Shown: positions 1-12,105 of the stretch, piece after piece | Layout: the number at the start of each line of letters is the position of its first letter | Numbering within the stretch: position 1 is the first letter of the stretch | Assembly: GCA_963971225.1 (NCBI GenBank) | Contig: OZ020269.1 | Coordinates: forward strand, 15,498,421-15,562,420 | DNA length: 64,000 nt | Reading direction: 5' to 3' | Source of the DNA: Melieria omissa | Taxonomy: Eukaryota > Arthropoda > Insecta > Diptera > Ulidiidae | Position numbers and translations under genes: made by a program | The notes under the pieces: model-generated | The model's database searches: none | What the model was told of the DNA's origin: nothing | What the model saw: only the letters and a program-made list of their open reading frames with translations

Positions 1-2497
1 TTTGTTGTACTCGGTCTGCTTGAATTTTAGTGCATTTCTTATCTTTAAAATAAATTTAGCGCAATGCTTTTATGTCGGTGCCTTTTGCTAAGCTGAATGC
101 ACTCTTCAGTCGCCTCATTACAAGCAGCGACACGTCGCTTTAACTTGCAAACGTATCAAAAATAAAGTTGCACTTAAGCTCGTTTTGTTTCAGTTTTTGC
201 TAATTGAAAAAATTCCAACACAGAAATTAAACTTGCATAAGTTTTGCTTCTTTGCTGCAGCGAATTCTTACAATTTCCACGATTAGATGCAATTTCTATT
301 TATTTTCATTCTCAGCAATTACTCAAGTTTGCGACGGCATTGTGTCGCGGCGCCAAATGCGGCAGCTGCCATTGTTCGAATGGCAACAAGAATGACAAGA
401 TTGCATCTGTTTGAGTCGCTGTTGGCTGCCAGCGTAATTGTGACATTTCCCCGAGAAACAGAAACAGAAATGGAAATGAAAGTGTGCACATTTAATTATA
501 AACAAAAACGTTGTGTTGCAGCCAATGTGACAGTTGAGCGTAGTTAAATAGTTTTGGCTGAAGGAGTTGGATTGAGTTGGAAGTTGGATTAAGGAGTTAG
601 ATTTTAATTGGGAAAGAACGGACATAATTTCAACTAGTTTTGAATTAATTTTAATAATTTAACAGTCATATTAGTATTAAATTAAAAAATCACTTTATAG
701 AAACAATATTTAAAATTTACTAGCAAAGTTGGCTAAAGTATGAAAATGAGTCGCTTTTCTACGACTAACGATCAATTCTCATTTCAAAGGTCAATGTTTT
801 TTACAACAAAAGAATGTCGCCAATACAACCAAACCATTGTATTTCTTATTTTATTGTTTCTTGTTCTTTTGTGCCCAGAAATGTCAAGAAAGAAAGAAAA
901 GGAAACCTTATTTGCCACCCAATTTTTTGGCAGAAACTGATTTGATCAGAGTTTGAATCTTCCCAAAAATCCCTCTTCCGTGCGCCACTGTTTTCACTTT
1001 CATTTCATATTTAATTTTCCTTGCGCCTTGTGGTGACTGTCTTCGGCCTGTGGAACTTCTGACTGTGAGTGACATGAAAACTGTTGCAGGAAATGTTTGA
1101 ACGTTAGTTTGAATGAAAGTTGATTTGCCTCACAAGTTGTTTGGTAAATTAGATTTTAGTGTGAAAAGCATTTGATGTGTAATTATAAAATATGCAAATT
1201 GAATATTCAACATTTTTTGAAAGATTACCAATCAAGCAAGAGTTGTAATATTCTTAAAGTTGAATTAAAGAAACTCAAATTCAATCATCATTAATTAAGT
1301 TATAATTAACTTCTTGGCGCAATTTGACATCTTAAACTACGTTTAAGAAAAGTTAAAGCAGTAAAGAATATTTTTTGCTGTTCATATGTTATTTCTGTAA
1401 ATGTTTAATACTTGTGTTCGAAACTCAGAAGAACGACGGCCGCGCAAACATTATTTAAAATAAAAGAAGCAAATGTTTTTGTGGTCGGTTTTTTGTGTAA
1501 AGTTTTATTAAATGTTGAGTGTTAAATATTTTAATGTAATGTTTATGTAAATTTAAGGTTTGGTGTGGGATCCGTTGATGTTAGTTCGCCCGAGTTCGTA
1601 CATCGAGTGCCTGCCGGCTGCGCAAGCTCCCTTCGGGATGGCCAGGGTTGCCATCCGTACTTATAAACACATAAAGGGACAAACACATTACAATTATATT
1701 GACATCATTAATTTTTAAGAGCTGCGTGGCCGGCAGTGTTTAGAGACCTAAACAACTTGTGTGTTTTTTAGTTCTTAAACATGTGGTGGTTCACTCATTT
1801 TGCTGTCATATTTTGTACATACCATACTTAAATAAAACAATTTCTCAAGATTCTCTCACCTATTTGCTGCACTTTTCACGTTGCTAGTCAAAAACCTTGC
1901 ATGAAGGAATTGATTGATCAGGTATTGATTTCTAATTTAACAAATAGTCACATTTCTCTAACAGTCACATCCTTACAAAGCTGACTACAGGAGCCAATTA
2001 TACGGTGTAACAATATTTATTCAATAAAATTTCTTCAAATATGGAAGAAAAACATCCTTCAAATCGCTCCATTTTGGCGCCTTGTGCTGGAAATTATAAC
2101 CTAAGCACATTTTGCCAACCAGATTAGATCTTACAAAAATACATTTTTTGAGGACTGTGGTGATGAAAACGAAGAAAACCGAGTATCTTCTTTTCAACAT
2201 AACTGAGTTAATTTATTTGATTGATTCATTCATTGGACTCTTTGTTTTCATTTTCCTTATCACCAATCGGTGGCGTGGGAGCGTGAAGAATATTGTCATT
2301 ACTCTGTGCTTTGGCGTCAATTTGACCTTTCACAGTGTTTTAAATAAAAAAAATCAAGAGTTTTTGTATTAAATTAACTCTGGTCAGCGCTTAGGAAATG
2401 TTTCAGTAAGAAATACAAAAAAGATTAGCCAAATCAATCATCCATTGCAATCCATCACATCAACTAGAGAAAAGTTGTTTCAAATAATTTCAAATAA
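1..2497. other. non-coding stretch, no gene recognised
   Basis: No ORF here shows a recognisable domain or a pair of splice sites joining coding exons. The sequence is AT-rich single-copy-like DNA with short GC-richer islands, for example near 1570-1740. It may be part of a long intron of the NACHT/WD40 gene, whose first visible exon at 12106 begins with an acceptor and no start codon. That is inference; nothing in this stretch proves it. Confidence 0.5.
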
Positions 2498-3568
2498 CAC
2501 TACTCGACACGAAAAATGCTCCTAAAAATAAAAGTATTTTTTAGATTAATTTTCGGCTGCTGACCACGAAACTGAAAATCAAAAAATTTTCTTAAGAAGC
2601 GTTTTCGACAAATCTTCGAAAAACATTTTTTCCCCTCTTATTTCAGTTATAAGCACATATCTCGTAAACCAACCATCCGACTAACACATGTCCGATGTTA
2701 CATGTCAGAACTTTGAAATAGAAAAAAATTTTGATGTGTGAATCTACAGATTGAGATCCAAAACATTTATGTTTTCCATACCTGACATATTTTGGTTCTG
2801 AAAGTTCAATGTAGAAAATTTAGTAAAAAAGGAGACAATTTTCCTCTTTCATTTGATACTCATATCTTCATCATTGCACAATCGCAAATATTTAAGAAAA
2901 TATTTGAAATGTGTATATCCTTAAAATTTTAAAGTCCTTTGAGAAGGTTTTTGGGTTAGAAAATGAAAAACTGACTATGCCCGGATATTATAAATGACCT
3001 CTAGTTTCACGTCTATATCAACATTTGGATGGGTCTCGGAAAAATAAAAAACTTTTCGCACGGTGTAATAAATGAAAAGTTGGTGTTTTCACTCCGTGCA
3101 TTATAACTTTGTCATTTTTCTTTCAGTTCTATTGATATTAGGCTTAATATTTGCTCAAATAATATATCCTTCATCTTAGATCTTAAAACCAGAGGAGCTC
3201 GTTTATTTTATCTATACAAAAACCATTCGAAAATGTATAATTTTTTAAAATGGTCAAAAAAATTCACTTTTTACAACTTGCATCGTCAGTAACTTCCCCA
3301 AATTTCATTGAATTTGGACAATCCATATATCGTTGGAAAAGCTAGTTAATTACCTTTTGAACGACGTGTGTTAGTCGGATGGTTGGTTTACGAGATAAGT
3401 GCTTATAACTGAAATAAGAGGGGAAAAAATGTTTTTCGAAGATTTTTCGAAAACGCTTCTTAAGAAAATTTTTTGATTTACAGTTTCGTGTTCAGCAGCC
3501 GAAAATTAATGTAAAAAATACTTTTGTTTTTAGGAGCACGCGATGAACCCATTTTTTGTCGAGTAGTG
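2498..3568. mobile_element. inverted-repeat DNA transposon, non-autonomous, TAA-flanked, ends CACTAC
   Basis: The element starts CACTACTCGACA and ends with the complement, TGTCGAGTAGTG. The inverted repeats extend about 200 bp into the element (about 2498-2697 and 3365-3568) with a few mismatches; the shared block with TCTTAAGAAGCGTTTTCGA is easily followed on both sides. It is bordered on both sides by TAA (2495-2497 and 3569-3571), which fits a 3-bp target-site duplication. No transposase ORF is present, so it is non-autonomous. The CACTA-type ends and 3-bp duplication fit CMC/CACTA; the TAA target also fits PIF/Harbinger. The superfamily is left open. Confidence 0.8.
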
Positions 3569-4190
3569 TAATCCATCGTGGCGTACAACATTCTGAACAT
3601 GAAATGAGTCAATTCGAATGAGCTATTAAGTTGGGATATTTAGAAAAGATTATTTGTATTCATTTAAAAATGTAGGGAGAATCCAGAAACGCAGGCAAGC
3701 AGGCAAAAGTTTGCTCTTTATTAAGGAAAAATAAACAAAAAGCAAGTAACATCTTTACTTTCGCTAGCGGCTATCATAGCTCAGCTAGAAGGGATCCATT
3801 TCTAAAAAACACTCAACTTCGACCCTACAGCTTGCAGGTCGCGAGGCCGGATCAGTCTACAATGACCTGTTTTTGTTATATTTGCAGTTGCCCTCAGAAG
3901 ATTCTCATTGGCTCTGTAGCTCGGCAAGTCGAAGGCACATTTGGCATAGACCGAGTCTTAAGCCCTGATCCTAGTGAGGTACATAGATTACGACTAAAGA
4001 CTCGGCACTATGCGACATGTGCCTGGAAGACAACAAGAAGGTAGAAGTTATCAAAACTTTAAATGATATGTGTAATTAAAACAAAAATTAATAGATTTTT
4101 TTTAATATTTCACTGAGGAAAGAATTTTTTACCTCAGTCTCATAAAAAACTTAAAATAGATGGTTGGTGCATAGTGAAATTATTTAAGTG
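3569..4190. other. non-coding stretch, no gene recognised
   Basis: AT-rich sequence with one GC-richer block at 3830-4040 that is open for 70 codons on the plus strand but shows no known motif. That block could be a fragment of an unidentified repeat. Nothing else can be supported. Confidence 0.4.
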
Positions 4191-4199
4191 AACCAGGTA

Positions 4200-5520
4200 G
4201 AACGAGGCACAGTGTAGCCATCCCATATAAGCCGTGGCCAAAAATACTTAGCGTTGTCCTATTTCAATGAAACTTGGTGAGATTGTTTTCGTTATCATCA
4301 TCGTTATCAAATCATTAAAATTGGACTACTGCCACGCCCATCTCCCATACGAAAGGTACTGTAAAATTGAAATAACTTTCTTAATATTATAGATAGAATT
4401 ATGAAATTGTTTTTGAGCTTAAAATATTGACATAAAAGCTCACACTAAAAATGGGCGGTCTGCCACGCCTACTTTCAAAAATGTTCGTATTTTACTGCAA
4501 CTAAAACTGTATTTTTAGAAGGCTGCGATACTCGCTCCACGATGGTAAGCTTTTTAAAATCTTAAAGTGGGCGTGGCAGCTGGAGCATATATATAAAGTG
4601 GCCAAAACTTTTTCTTTATGAATTCATATTTAATTTGTTCAGCTTGTGATACCATATTTTGGTATAAATGTTTAGATTTTTAAAGTGGGCGTGGCATTCT
4701 ACCTACTTTTGATGATACGAACAATGTGCCAACCTTGTCCCTTATACAGCTCATCATTTCAGTAGCTGCTTTGTCGCTACTTTCATTGAACGACGGAAGC
4801 CATACTTCGAAAAAAGTTCAATTTTTTACTATAGGTGCCACTGCAAAAAGTACATTTTTAGCTGGGCACGCAAACTTTGCTTTTGTTCATGATTAACATC
4901 AACGCCCATCTTATCTTTAAGTAAATTTATAAGAAAATCAAGTTTTATTGACCGCTTTCTGGATTTCTCTTTACAACACACTTCGAAGAAATCCCGTATT
5001 TTTAGTGGAAGCGTCACTAGAAAAATGCGAATAACAACCAAATAAGCACCTATAAGCATACTTTTTTTAAGTAATTTAGGGTTGGAACTAAAAAATGTGT
5101 TTTTTTACGTTTTTTTAACTTTTTTCCACCAAACTTTTGGTTCTTTGTTAGAAGGAAACCGAAAAACGTAATTTTTCAATGTAACGGGATTTCACAGTTA
5201 TTTCAAAGCATAATAAAATAAAATAATAGTATTGCCATACAGAAAAAATTTCCAAGTTTTAATTAATATATAACATGACGATACTAGTACATAAATTATA
5301 TTTTAATTTGATTTTTCATTCAGCATAAAGAATTTCCCACAAACTTGGAACGAATGCGTATTTTTTAACATCAATTTTGAAGCTACATAAAAATCGAACG
5401 AAGTAGGATATTGAAGATCGGAAAACGGATTTCTCTTAGTTGAAATATTATCTGTCGATTGTCATATTCATTTTGTAACATTGATTTTTACCATTTTTGG
5501 CCACACTTGCGACACAGTGC
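4200..5520. repeat. probable degenerate DNA transposon with GTGGCCAAAAAT inverted ends
   Basis: Near the left end, CACAGTGTAGCC is followed by GTGGCCAAAAATAC; near the right end, ATTTTTGGCCAC is followed by ACACAGTGCGAC, an imperfect inverted arrangement about 1.3 kb apart. The interior carries blocks such as TGCCACGCCCAT and AGTGGGCGTGGC, a style also seen at 51.8-52.0 and 53.3-53.8 kb. No transposase frame can be read, and the boundaries are approximate. A hAT-like origin is only a guess. Confidence 0.35.
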
Positions 5521-5719
5521 GACGGCCTTTTTTTTTGTATGACAAAAAGATAGAAATTTAAAAAATTATAATTTATGTCATAATGCTCAAAAAATTTACG
5601 CTGAATAATAGGCAATAGTTTCAAAATTTGTGGGGTTTAAGAAATGTAAGATTCAGATTAAGATCAGAAAGTTCTAAGAAATCGTTGCTTTATTGGCATC
5701 GGCACATCTGACATCATCA

Positions 5720-5771
5720 GCACTACGCTGAACACCTGTAGTGTGTTCACTACAGGTGTTCAGCGTAGTGC
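5720..5771. repeat. perfect short hairpin, 24-bp arms and 4-nt loop
   Basis: Bases 5720-5743 are the exact reverse complement of 5748-5771, with TGTT as the loop. The arms run from GCACTACGCTGAA to CCTGTAGTG. No gene is adjacent. It may be an end-to-end junction of an inverted element or a structured transcript; function unknown. Confidence 0.85.
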
Positions 5772-8700
5772 GAATCGCAAAAATTGATCGAAAATGTGGG
5801 TTGCACTTCAATGAATCAAAGTGCTATTTGAGGTGTGCTGGGTTAATGCAATAGAGAAACTTTTAGGCAAAATATGTGTCATGTTTTTTTTCTATTTAAG
5901 AGGAAATATGAAGCCGTGCCGTTTTTTCTATTTATGAAGAAACATAACGTCGTATCAAAATGTGGTTTACTGGGGGTTGGGGAAACGTGAGTATGATTTC
6001 GAATTGAAAATTTATGTTACAATACGTCGAAGTCGATATTATTATTTTTTTGGTGCCAATTTTCGTTCTATTTGCCCTGCAACACAGAGCAAAAGTATTT
6101 TTCAAACAATATTTTGATAGTGAAAATGCCTTAAGGACAAATAACACTTCCACAAAACATGTTTTCATGTGAAAACCACCCAACACTCACCAGTCCAATC
6201 ATTTTGCAAGCATTCTTCTATTCCTACGAACCCAAGATTATTTCTAGAAAATCTCATAAAGTAACTTTTTAAACCTTTTTCAAATATTTAGTGCTCAATT
6301 TTCAGCAACATTCACTTCACTTTCACATATCCCATCCAATTCATATTCATATGAAATATGCGTCAATGTATGGTTTTATTCATAATACTTATTTTCATGT
6401 GTCACATCGCATAAGGGAAACTTTTGCTCGCATCAATAGGCTTCAAAAGCTGACACAAGCCGCAATAACAGAAAATGTGCAAATAAAATGAGAACAATTT
6501 TTTTTCTGCAAATAACCCTTTCGATAATTTCCAAACGACACACACACACACAAATGTTAAAATGAATGAATGAATGAGGGATAATAAGCAAAGAGTTTCA
6601 TTTCATGCGCCATAAAAAAAAGTACAGCAAAAGCGCAGAGAATAAAAAGCGCACCTTACAATTTTATGGGCGCAATCAAGAGGGCAGCCGGGCACAGCTG
6701 CCGGAGCTGTGGACGTGTTTGTGTGTGTGTGTGTGTGTTTGTGCTGGGTCGGTGTGCTGTTGAATGTCGAAATGTGGCGCAAGGACTTTGGCCAAGGCAG
6801 CTTTAATGCATTTTAATTGAATTGGAAACGCAGAAGAGCGCAAATCTACAAATATGAGTTGGTACACAGAAAACAAGTGAATGAAGCAGGGAAGAAGAGC
6901 GCTGAAGCGCACAAATGTAGAAAAGCAAAGATGGGCAGAAAAAATAACTGGGAATGGAAATGGTAATGGAAATAAATACAACGGCAAAGATCAACATTGA
7001 GTAGCAAATAAAACTGAGAATTTTAAGAGAAGCAAATTGCAAATTGCAAAAATTTTTTTACTTTCAGTTCGCTTTACGCATGCGACACCTTAATGTTCGA
7101 ACGATTAATGAAGTTGTAAAAAAATGCCACTTTGTTGAGCGCTTTCTGGTGTACGTGTGAGTGTGTTTGTGTGTTTTGGTTTTTTTGCACTTTATGGCAT
7201 TTTCAAGTCAATTTCATTTATATGCATTTTATTGTTTCGTGCTTTCAAGCTGCCGGCATTTCATATTGAGTGCTTTTTTCGTTGCTTTTTTGTCGGCGGT
7301 AGTTGAAGTTGAAGTTGCGGCATTAACAAAAAAAAAGTCAACTTGCCATGTGCCATCAATTTTATGAAATTGACGACAACAACAAACACAAAGAAGACTA
7401 TGTGCTGGCATTTATTTTTAATGCGAGACGCCAACATATATTCAAACCATAAGCGACGCCTGTCAGACAGACAGTGCAACAACGTGCGTAAAATTGATTT
7501 TCTGTCACACCGCTGACACTCGCTCTTCGACGGATATTTATTGTCACTTATGGCAATATTAAAGTTGCAATATTTTTTCTTTATAATGTTGAACCTTTTT
7601 GTGTAACATATCGGGGAAAACAAATTTATTTTTCTTATTGATTCTCTTTGTGCTAAAACTAACAAAAAATTGATATTTCCTCAAACAACTTCTGCCTTTT
7701 TGTGATGACACAAGAGGCAAAGACTGGTCTATGTGAGCTTCCGAAGCTACCAGCCTAACTTAGCTTACCCCTTCCACCTTTGGGATACTAAACAAATACA
7801 AATTACATGCTGTTTCTTTAGGTCGTTCTTGGAGCAAATCTTACCAAGAAAAAAAGAAAACTCTTTTGTTTTTTCAGGACAACTAATTTTTTCCTTATTC
7901 AGTCCGCTTGGGTGCATAGGGAGTCAATAAGAAATAATGCCTAATGTTGGTTACATTAATCGATCAAAGTTCTGTCAGCGTGGGTGCTTGGCCTATCGCT
8001 AGCGGTCTTAAGACAGACCTAAGACAGACCTTATAGTGAGATTTTGTTGACAAAGTTATATAACCGCTTTTTAAGTATCCGTTGCTGAAATGTAGTAATA
8101 GTTGGTATCAACGGGTTCGTGTCTTCGATGAGTGCTGCGTTATTTCCCGTTAGTCCGTAATAATGTTCTGCATGAATATATTCATTTTGACGACTACACT
8201 ACTGTACATACTGTGCGGGTACTTTGTATTCGAAGAATGTGTACAACGAAACGAATAGAAACGAGAACCCGCAAACGTCGCTTCTCGATTCTATTCATAT
8301 TCAGTGAATAGCGAACACTGCAGTGCTCGTATTCGGGGAGAAGCGAACACTGCAGTGCTCGTATTCGGTAATCGAGAACTTTGCGAAGTATTCGAAGATC
8401 AACAGTTTCATCGAATATTTTTATGCGCAGTATGTCACTTTTCCATGAGTATACTTGGTTGAGTATACTTGGTATACTATTAGTTAATACGCAAAATACG
8501 AAAATTATTGAAGAAAGAATTTTATGAAATTGACGACAACAACAAACACAAAGAAGACTTTGTGCTGCCATTTATTTTTAATGCGAGACGCCATCATATA
8601 TTCACACCATAACCGACGCCTGTCAGACAATATCAATAAGACATAATACAACATAAATATTTCTAAATATTCTTAAGAATAATAAAACGAGTATATTCGA

Positions 8701-9034
8701 ATATTCAAGCAGTTTGTACTATTATTCGAATGCTTTTGTGCTGGTTTTCCCGCTTCGAGCGAATATGAATAAATAGTGTACGTCTACTCGTTTCTGTTCG
8801 AAGCTTACTCGTACTCGAAGAGAGCTGTACTCGTATTCATTCGGACTGGTCCGCCGAGATGAAGTGAAGTATTCTCTTCAAAAGCATTTGAATGTTTTCG
8901 AATAGCAAAAATGCATACTCGTGCAGGACTCTAGTCGGTAATGGTTGCCACTTTTGGTACATTTGAACTAAAAGTGGGACATTTTATTTTATTTGGGTCT
9001 TTAGGCCGCTTTTGTGTTATTTAGGCATTTTTTA
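5772..9034. other. non-coding stretch with microsatellites and a duplicated block
   Basis: No gene is recognised. It contains short CA/GT runs (around 6540 and 6721-6740) and two copies of a block of about 115 bp in direct orientation (7361-7474 and 8521-8634, listed separately). A short tandem duplication containing GCGAACACTGCAGTGCTCG lies near 8308-8365. The ORFs here are short, mutually overlapping on both strands and low in complexity. Confidence 0.5.
7361..8634. repeat. dispersed direct repeat of about 115 bp (7361-7474 and 8521-8634)
   Basis: Both copies run from TTTTATGAAATTGACGACAA through AATGCGAGACGCCA to GACGCCTGTCAGACA, differing at only a handful of positions. They are 1160 bp apart in the same orientation. 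The spacer is unrelated AT-rich DNA including palindromic GAATA/TATTC-rich stretches. The arrangement suggests a segmental duplication followed by insertion, but the mechanism is inferred. Confidence 0.75.
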
Positions 9035-9727
9035 TCAGGTGTACAGCTTTGCTTCCGCCGTTTTCCGATAGGTTGTACCGGCTGAGGCTGGTTGAAATAC
9101 ATAGATGGTAATGCCTTTAAAGTGAGTGTGGACAGTGCCTAACGAATTGTCATCGCCGTTTCAGTGACAGTTGTTCTTGTTTTCGTATTATTCACGCTCG
9201 AAAATGTCCGTTTATGTGCCCAATTCTCGCCATTTGAAGCGCATCGAATGCTCTCAGAAACTTACGGTGATGCTGCTCTGAGTGAAAGAACGTGTCGGGA
9301 GTGGAGAACAGCGGCCACAATATCAAGAGCGACATGACAAAGTCATCCTCCAACACGACAATGCTCGGCCTCACGTCGCAAAAGTGGTCAAAAAGTACCT
9401 GGAAACGCTGAAATGGGAAGTCTTGTCCCACCCGCCGTATTCCCCAGATGTCGCCCCTTCTGACTTCCACCTATTCCGTTCGATGGCACACGGCCTGGCA
9501 GATCAACATTTTCAATCCTTCGAAGAATTGGAAAAATGGATTGCTTCATGGATAGCGTCAAAAGAGGACTCCTTTTTTCGAGCCGGGATCCGAAAATTGC
9601 CGGAAAGATGGGAGAAAGTTGTCGCTAGCGACGGACAATACTTTGAATAATACATCTGTAAGCACTTTTTCGCAATAAAGCTTTTAATTTTGGAAAAAAA
9701 ACGGCGGAAGCAAAGTTGTACACCTGA
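9035..9727 (+). mobile_element. mariner element, internally deleted copy
   Basis: Terminal inverted repeats TCAGGTGTACAGCTTTGCTT (left) and the complement of TCAGGTGTACAACTTTGCTT (right) are flanked by TA on each side (9033-9034, 9728-9729), the mariner target. Inside, 9282-9650 encodes the C-terminal part of a mariner transposase with QHDNARPH and SPDVAPSDFHLF, the second and third acidic positions of the D,D34D core. The start is recognisable at 9204 (SVYVPNSRHL), but about 40 bp are missing after it and the central part with the first catalytic Asp is deleted. At 693 bp it is about half the usual 1.3 kb, so it is non-autonomous. A sister copy lies at 29074. Confidence 0.93.
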
Positions 9728-9729
9728 TA

Positions 9730-10125
9730 TAAAAAAATTTTGAAGCAAAAGACTAACTTTTTTAAAGCAATCTGTAAAAATTTCGAAAAGTTTTGTTAAA
9801 TAAATTTGTTTTTTGTGTTAAAAAACAATTTGTCGAAAACATAAAATGGATCTTTCGTTCCCATTTTGGGCCGTTTTTGTACAACAAATTTTAGTTGAGT
9901 GGCAGCTATGAATTGTTGTTGCACTAATACGACTACTGGGTATAAAAGATTACTCAAGCTGCTTATCTCAACAGGTTGAAGTGAGAAGAACAGGAGCTTG
10001 TGCAAAGGTCAAAGATTTGATTGGGTAATGCTTAAGGAATGAAAAACAACTAGAAAGAAGGAAAAATTGAAAATTTAGGAAAGTATGGGAATAGAACCCA
10101 CAACTACTGGGACGGGAGTACAAAG
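9730..10125. other. non-coding stretch, no gene recognised
   Basis: AT-rich spacer between the mariner copy and the satellite-like array; no supported feature. Confidence 0.4.
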
Positions 10126-10129
10126 ACTA

Positions 10130-11770
10130 CGCTGGAGTACACAGGTCGCAAATCTTTGAGCAAAAGTATTCATATACTAAATCTTGGATCAATTTAAGTT
10201 CAGTTTTAAATGAATGAAAATAAAACAAACTCTAAAGTTTCGTAAAAATTACAAAAAAAATTTAAGAAATTTTTAAATATCTTAAAAAATAATTGAAAAT
10301 TTAAGGCTTAGAGTTATTTTTCAAGAGTAAATCTTAAAAAAATTTATATAAATTAGTCTTCAATTTTTTTCTTTGCAAATCTTGACCAAAATTTTTTTTA
10401 AATGTTGGGCCAGTTTAAGCTCAGTTACAGTTAAAACAAAATTTAAATAATCTTTATTTTTGAATTCTCTCAAATTGCAAAAAGGAATTGCAAATTCTGG
10501 GTTCTTTTCGGGTTCTTTAAGATTAAATCTTGAAAAATAAATATATAAATTCTATTCTTGAAAATATTTTTGGCAAACTTTAAGCAAAACTATTACAAAA
10601 CCTTGGATGAATTTAAATTCAATTTCAGTTAAAACACAATTTAAATTCTCTTTAAGGATTTTTTTCTGTCCAAATCTTAAAAAGGAATTAAATTTTCTAT
10701 GTTTGGGATCTTTTTCAAGACTAAAAAATATGTCAATTTTTCTTTTCTTTTTTTGCAAATCTTAAGCAAAATTAATATTTAATCTTAGATAAATTTAAGT
10801 TCAACTTCAGTTAAAACCAAACTTAAATTAACTCAATGGATTTTCTTTGACCCAAATCTTAAAAAGGAATTGAAACTCTGGGTTTCTTTAAAAAAAAATA
10901 TAGATCCTTTTTTGCATTATATTTTTGCAAATCTTAAACAAAAGTATTATTACATTTTATGTCAACTTCAAAACAACATTTAAATTAACTTTATGGATTT
11001 TTCTCGAAAATCTTAAATCTTGCAAAAGAATTGCAAATTCAAGGGTTCGGGTTCTTTTTTAAGACTAAATCTTAAAAAATATATAAATTCCTTGCTTGAA
11101 TTCTTTCTTTGCGAATCTTAAGCAAAATTAACATCAAATATTGGATCAATTTAAGTTTAACTTCACAGTTAAAACAAAATTTAAATTAACTTTATGGATT
11201 TTTTTCGACCCAAATCTTAAGAAAAAAGTGTAAGTTCTGGGCTTAAAAACAAAAATATAGACTATATTTTGCATTTTTTTTTGCAAATCTTAAGCAAAAG
11301 AATTATTAAATCTTGAATCAATTTTAGTTAAAACAAAATTTAAATTAACTTTATGGATTTTTCTCGAACCAAGTCTTAAAAAATAATTGCAAATTCAAGG
11401 TTTTGGGTTCTTTTTCAGGAGTAAATCAGAAAAGCAAATAATATGAATTATGGTTTTGAATTTTTTAGGCAAATATTAAAAAAAAATTCCAAAGTATTGA
11501 AAAACAAAAATTAACCTTCCTCAAATCTTTCTTCAAAATGAATTGTAAGATTCTCTCCTTGGGTTTCAAGATTTTTAAAGAAATATTATGAGAAATTCTT
11601 TCTTAAAGCAAATATTAAAAGCAAAAAATTGCCATCTTGAATTCTTTTTTAGGGCATTAAAAAAAAGTTATCTTTTACGAATTTTCTTAATTCTTCTTTG
11701 AAAAACTATTGCAAAATTCTCTCCTTGGGTCTCAAGTATTCCAAAACCAAACTTTAAGAAAGACGAAGTT
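10130..11770. repeat. satellite-like tandem array, diverged units of about 175-200 bp
   Basis: The phrase TTGCAAATCTTAAGCAAAA, or a close variant, recurs near 10372, 10570, 10752, 10927, 11108, 11282, 11456 and 11607. Each is followed by a variant of ATTTAAGTTCAACTTCAGTTAAAAC, then TTAAATTAACTTTATGGATTT and TTGCAAATTCTGGG. Spacing is about 175-200 bp, giving roughly eight diverged copies. The unit boundaries are arbitrary. No coding potential is visible. It lies directly upstream of the first visible exon of the NACHT/WD40 gene, probably inside an intron. Confidence 0.75.
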
Positions 11771-12105
11771 CTAGGGCTCTAGTTGTTTCTAGAAATTACT
11801 CAGCTCCAAATTTTCATAATATACTTTATTTTCCCCCCAACTCCCCTTTTTCAACCCTTACTGTCCATCATTGTTGCGACCAGGGGGGGGCACGTAAGGC
11901 GGGTTTTGAGTTCGGGTTTGTGTTCCAACCCTCTGTCTTTATTCAACATTGTTTCAAACAGTATTGAACTGCAAGGTTGTGTAAAAAGAAGAAATGACCC
12001 CATGTGCGATACTAGCAACCTCAATGCATTTTCTACACGTTTCTCTCATTTGTGCTTCAATTTTATTCAATTAATTTTAATTTGCTACGCATTCTCTCTC
12101 GCCAG

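Noticed and set aside
323..625. 100-codon minus-strand ORF and its plus-strand partner
   Set aside because: Short, low complexity, no conserved motif, no TATA box or splice context.
4829..5059. 76-codon minus-strand ORF (KIRDFFEVCCKEKSRK)
   Set aside because: Possible fragment of a repeat, but no family motif and no upstream or downstream exon.
10130..11770. CRISPR-like array
   Set aside because: Eukaryotic AT-rich satellite with long diverged units and no short identical repeat or unique spacer pattern.
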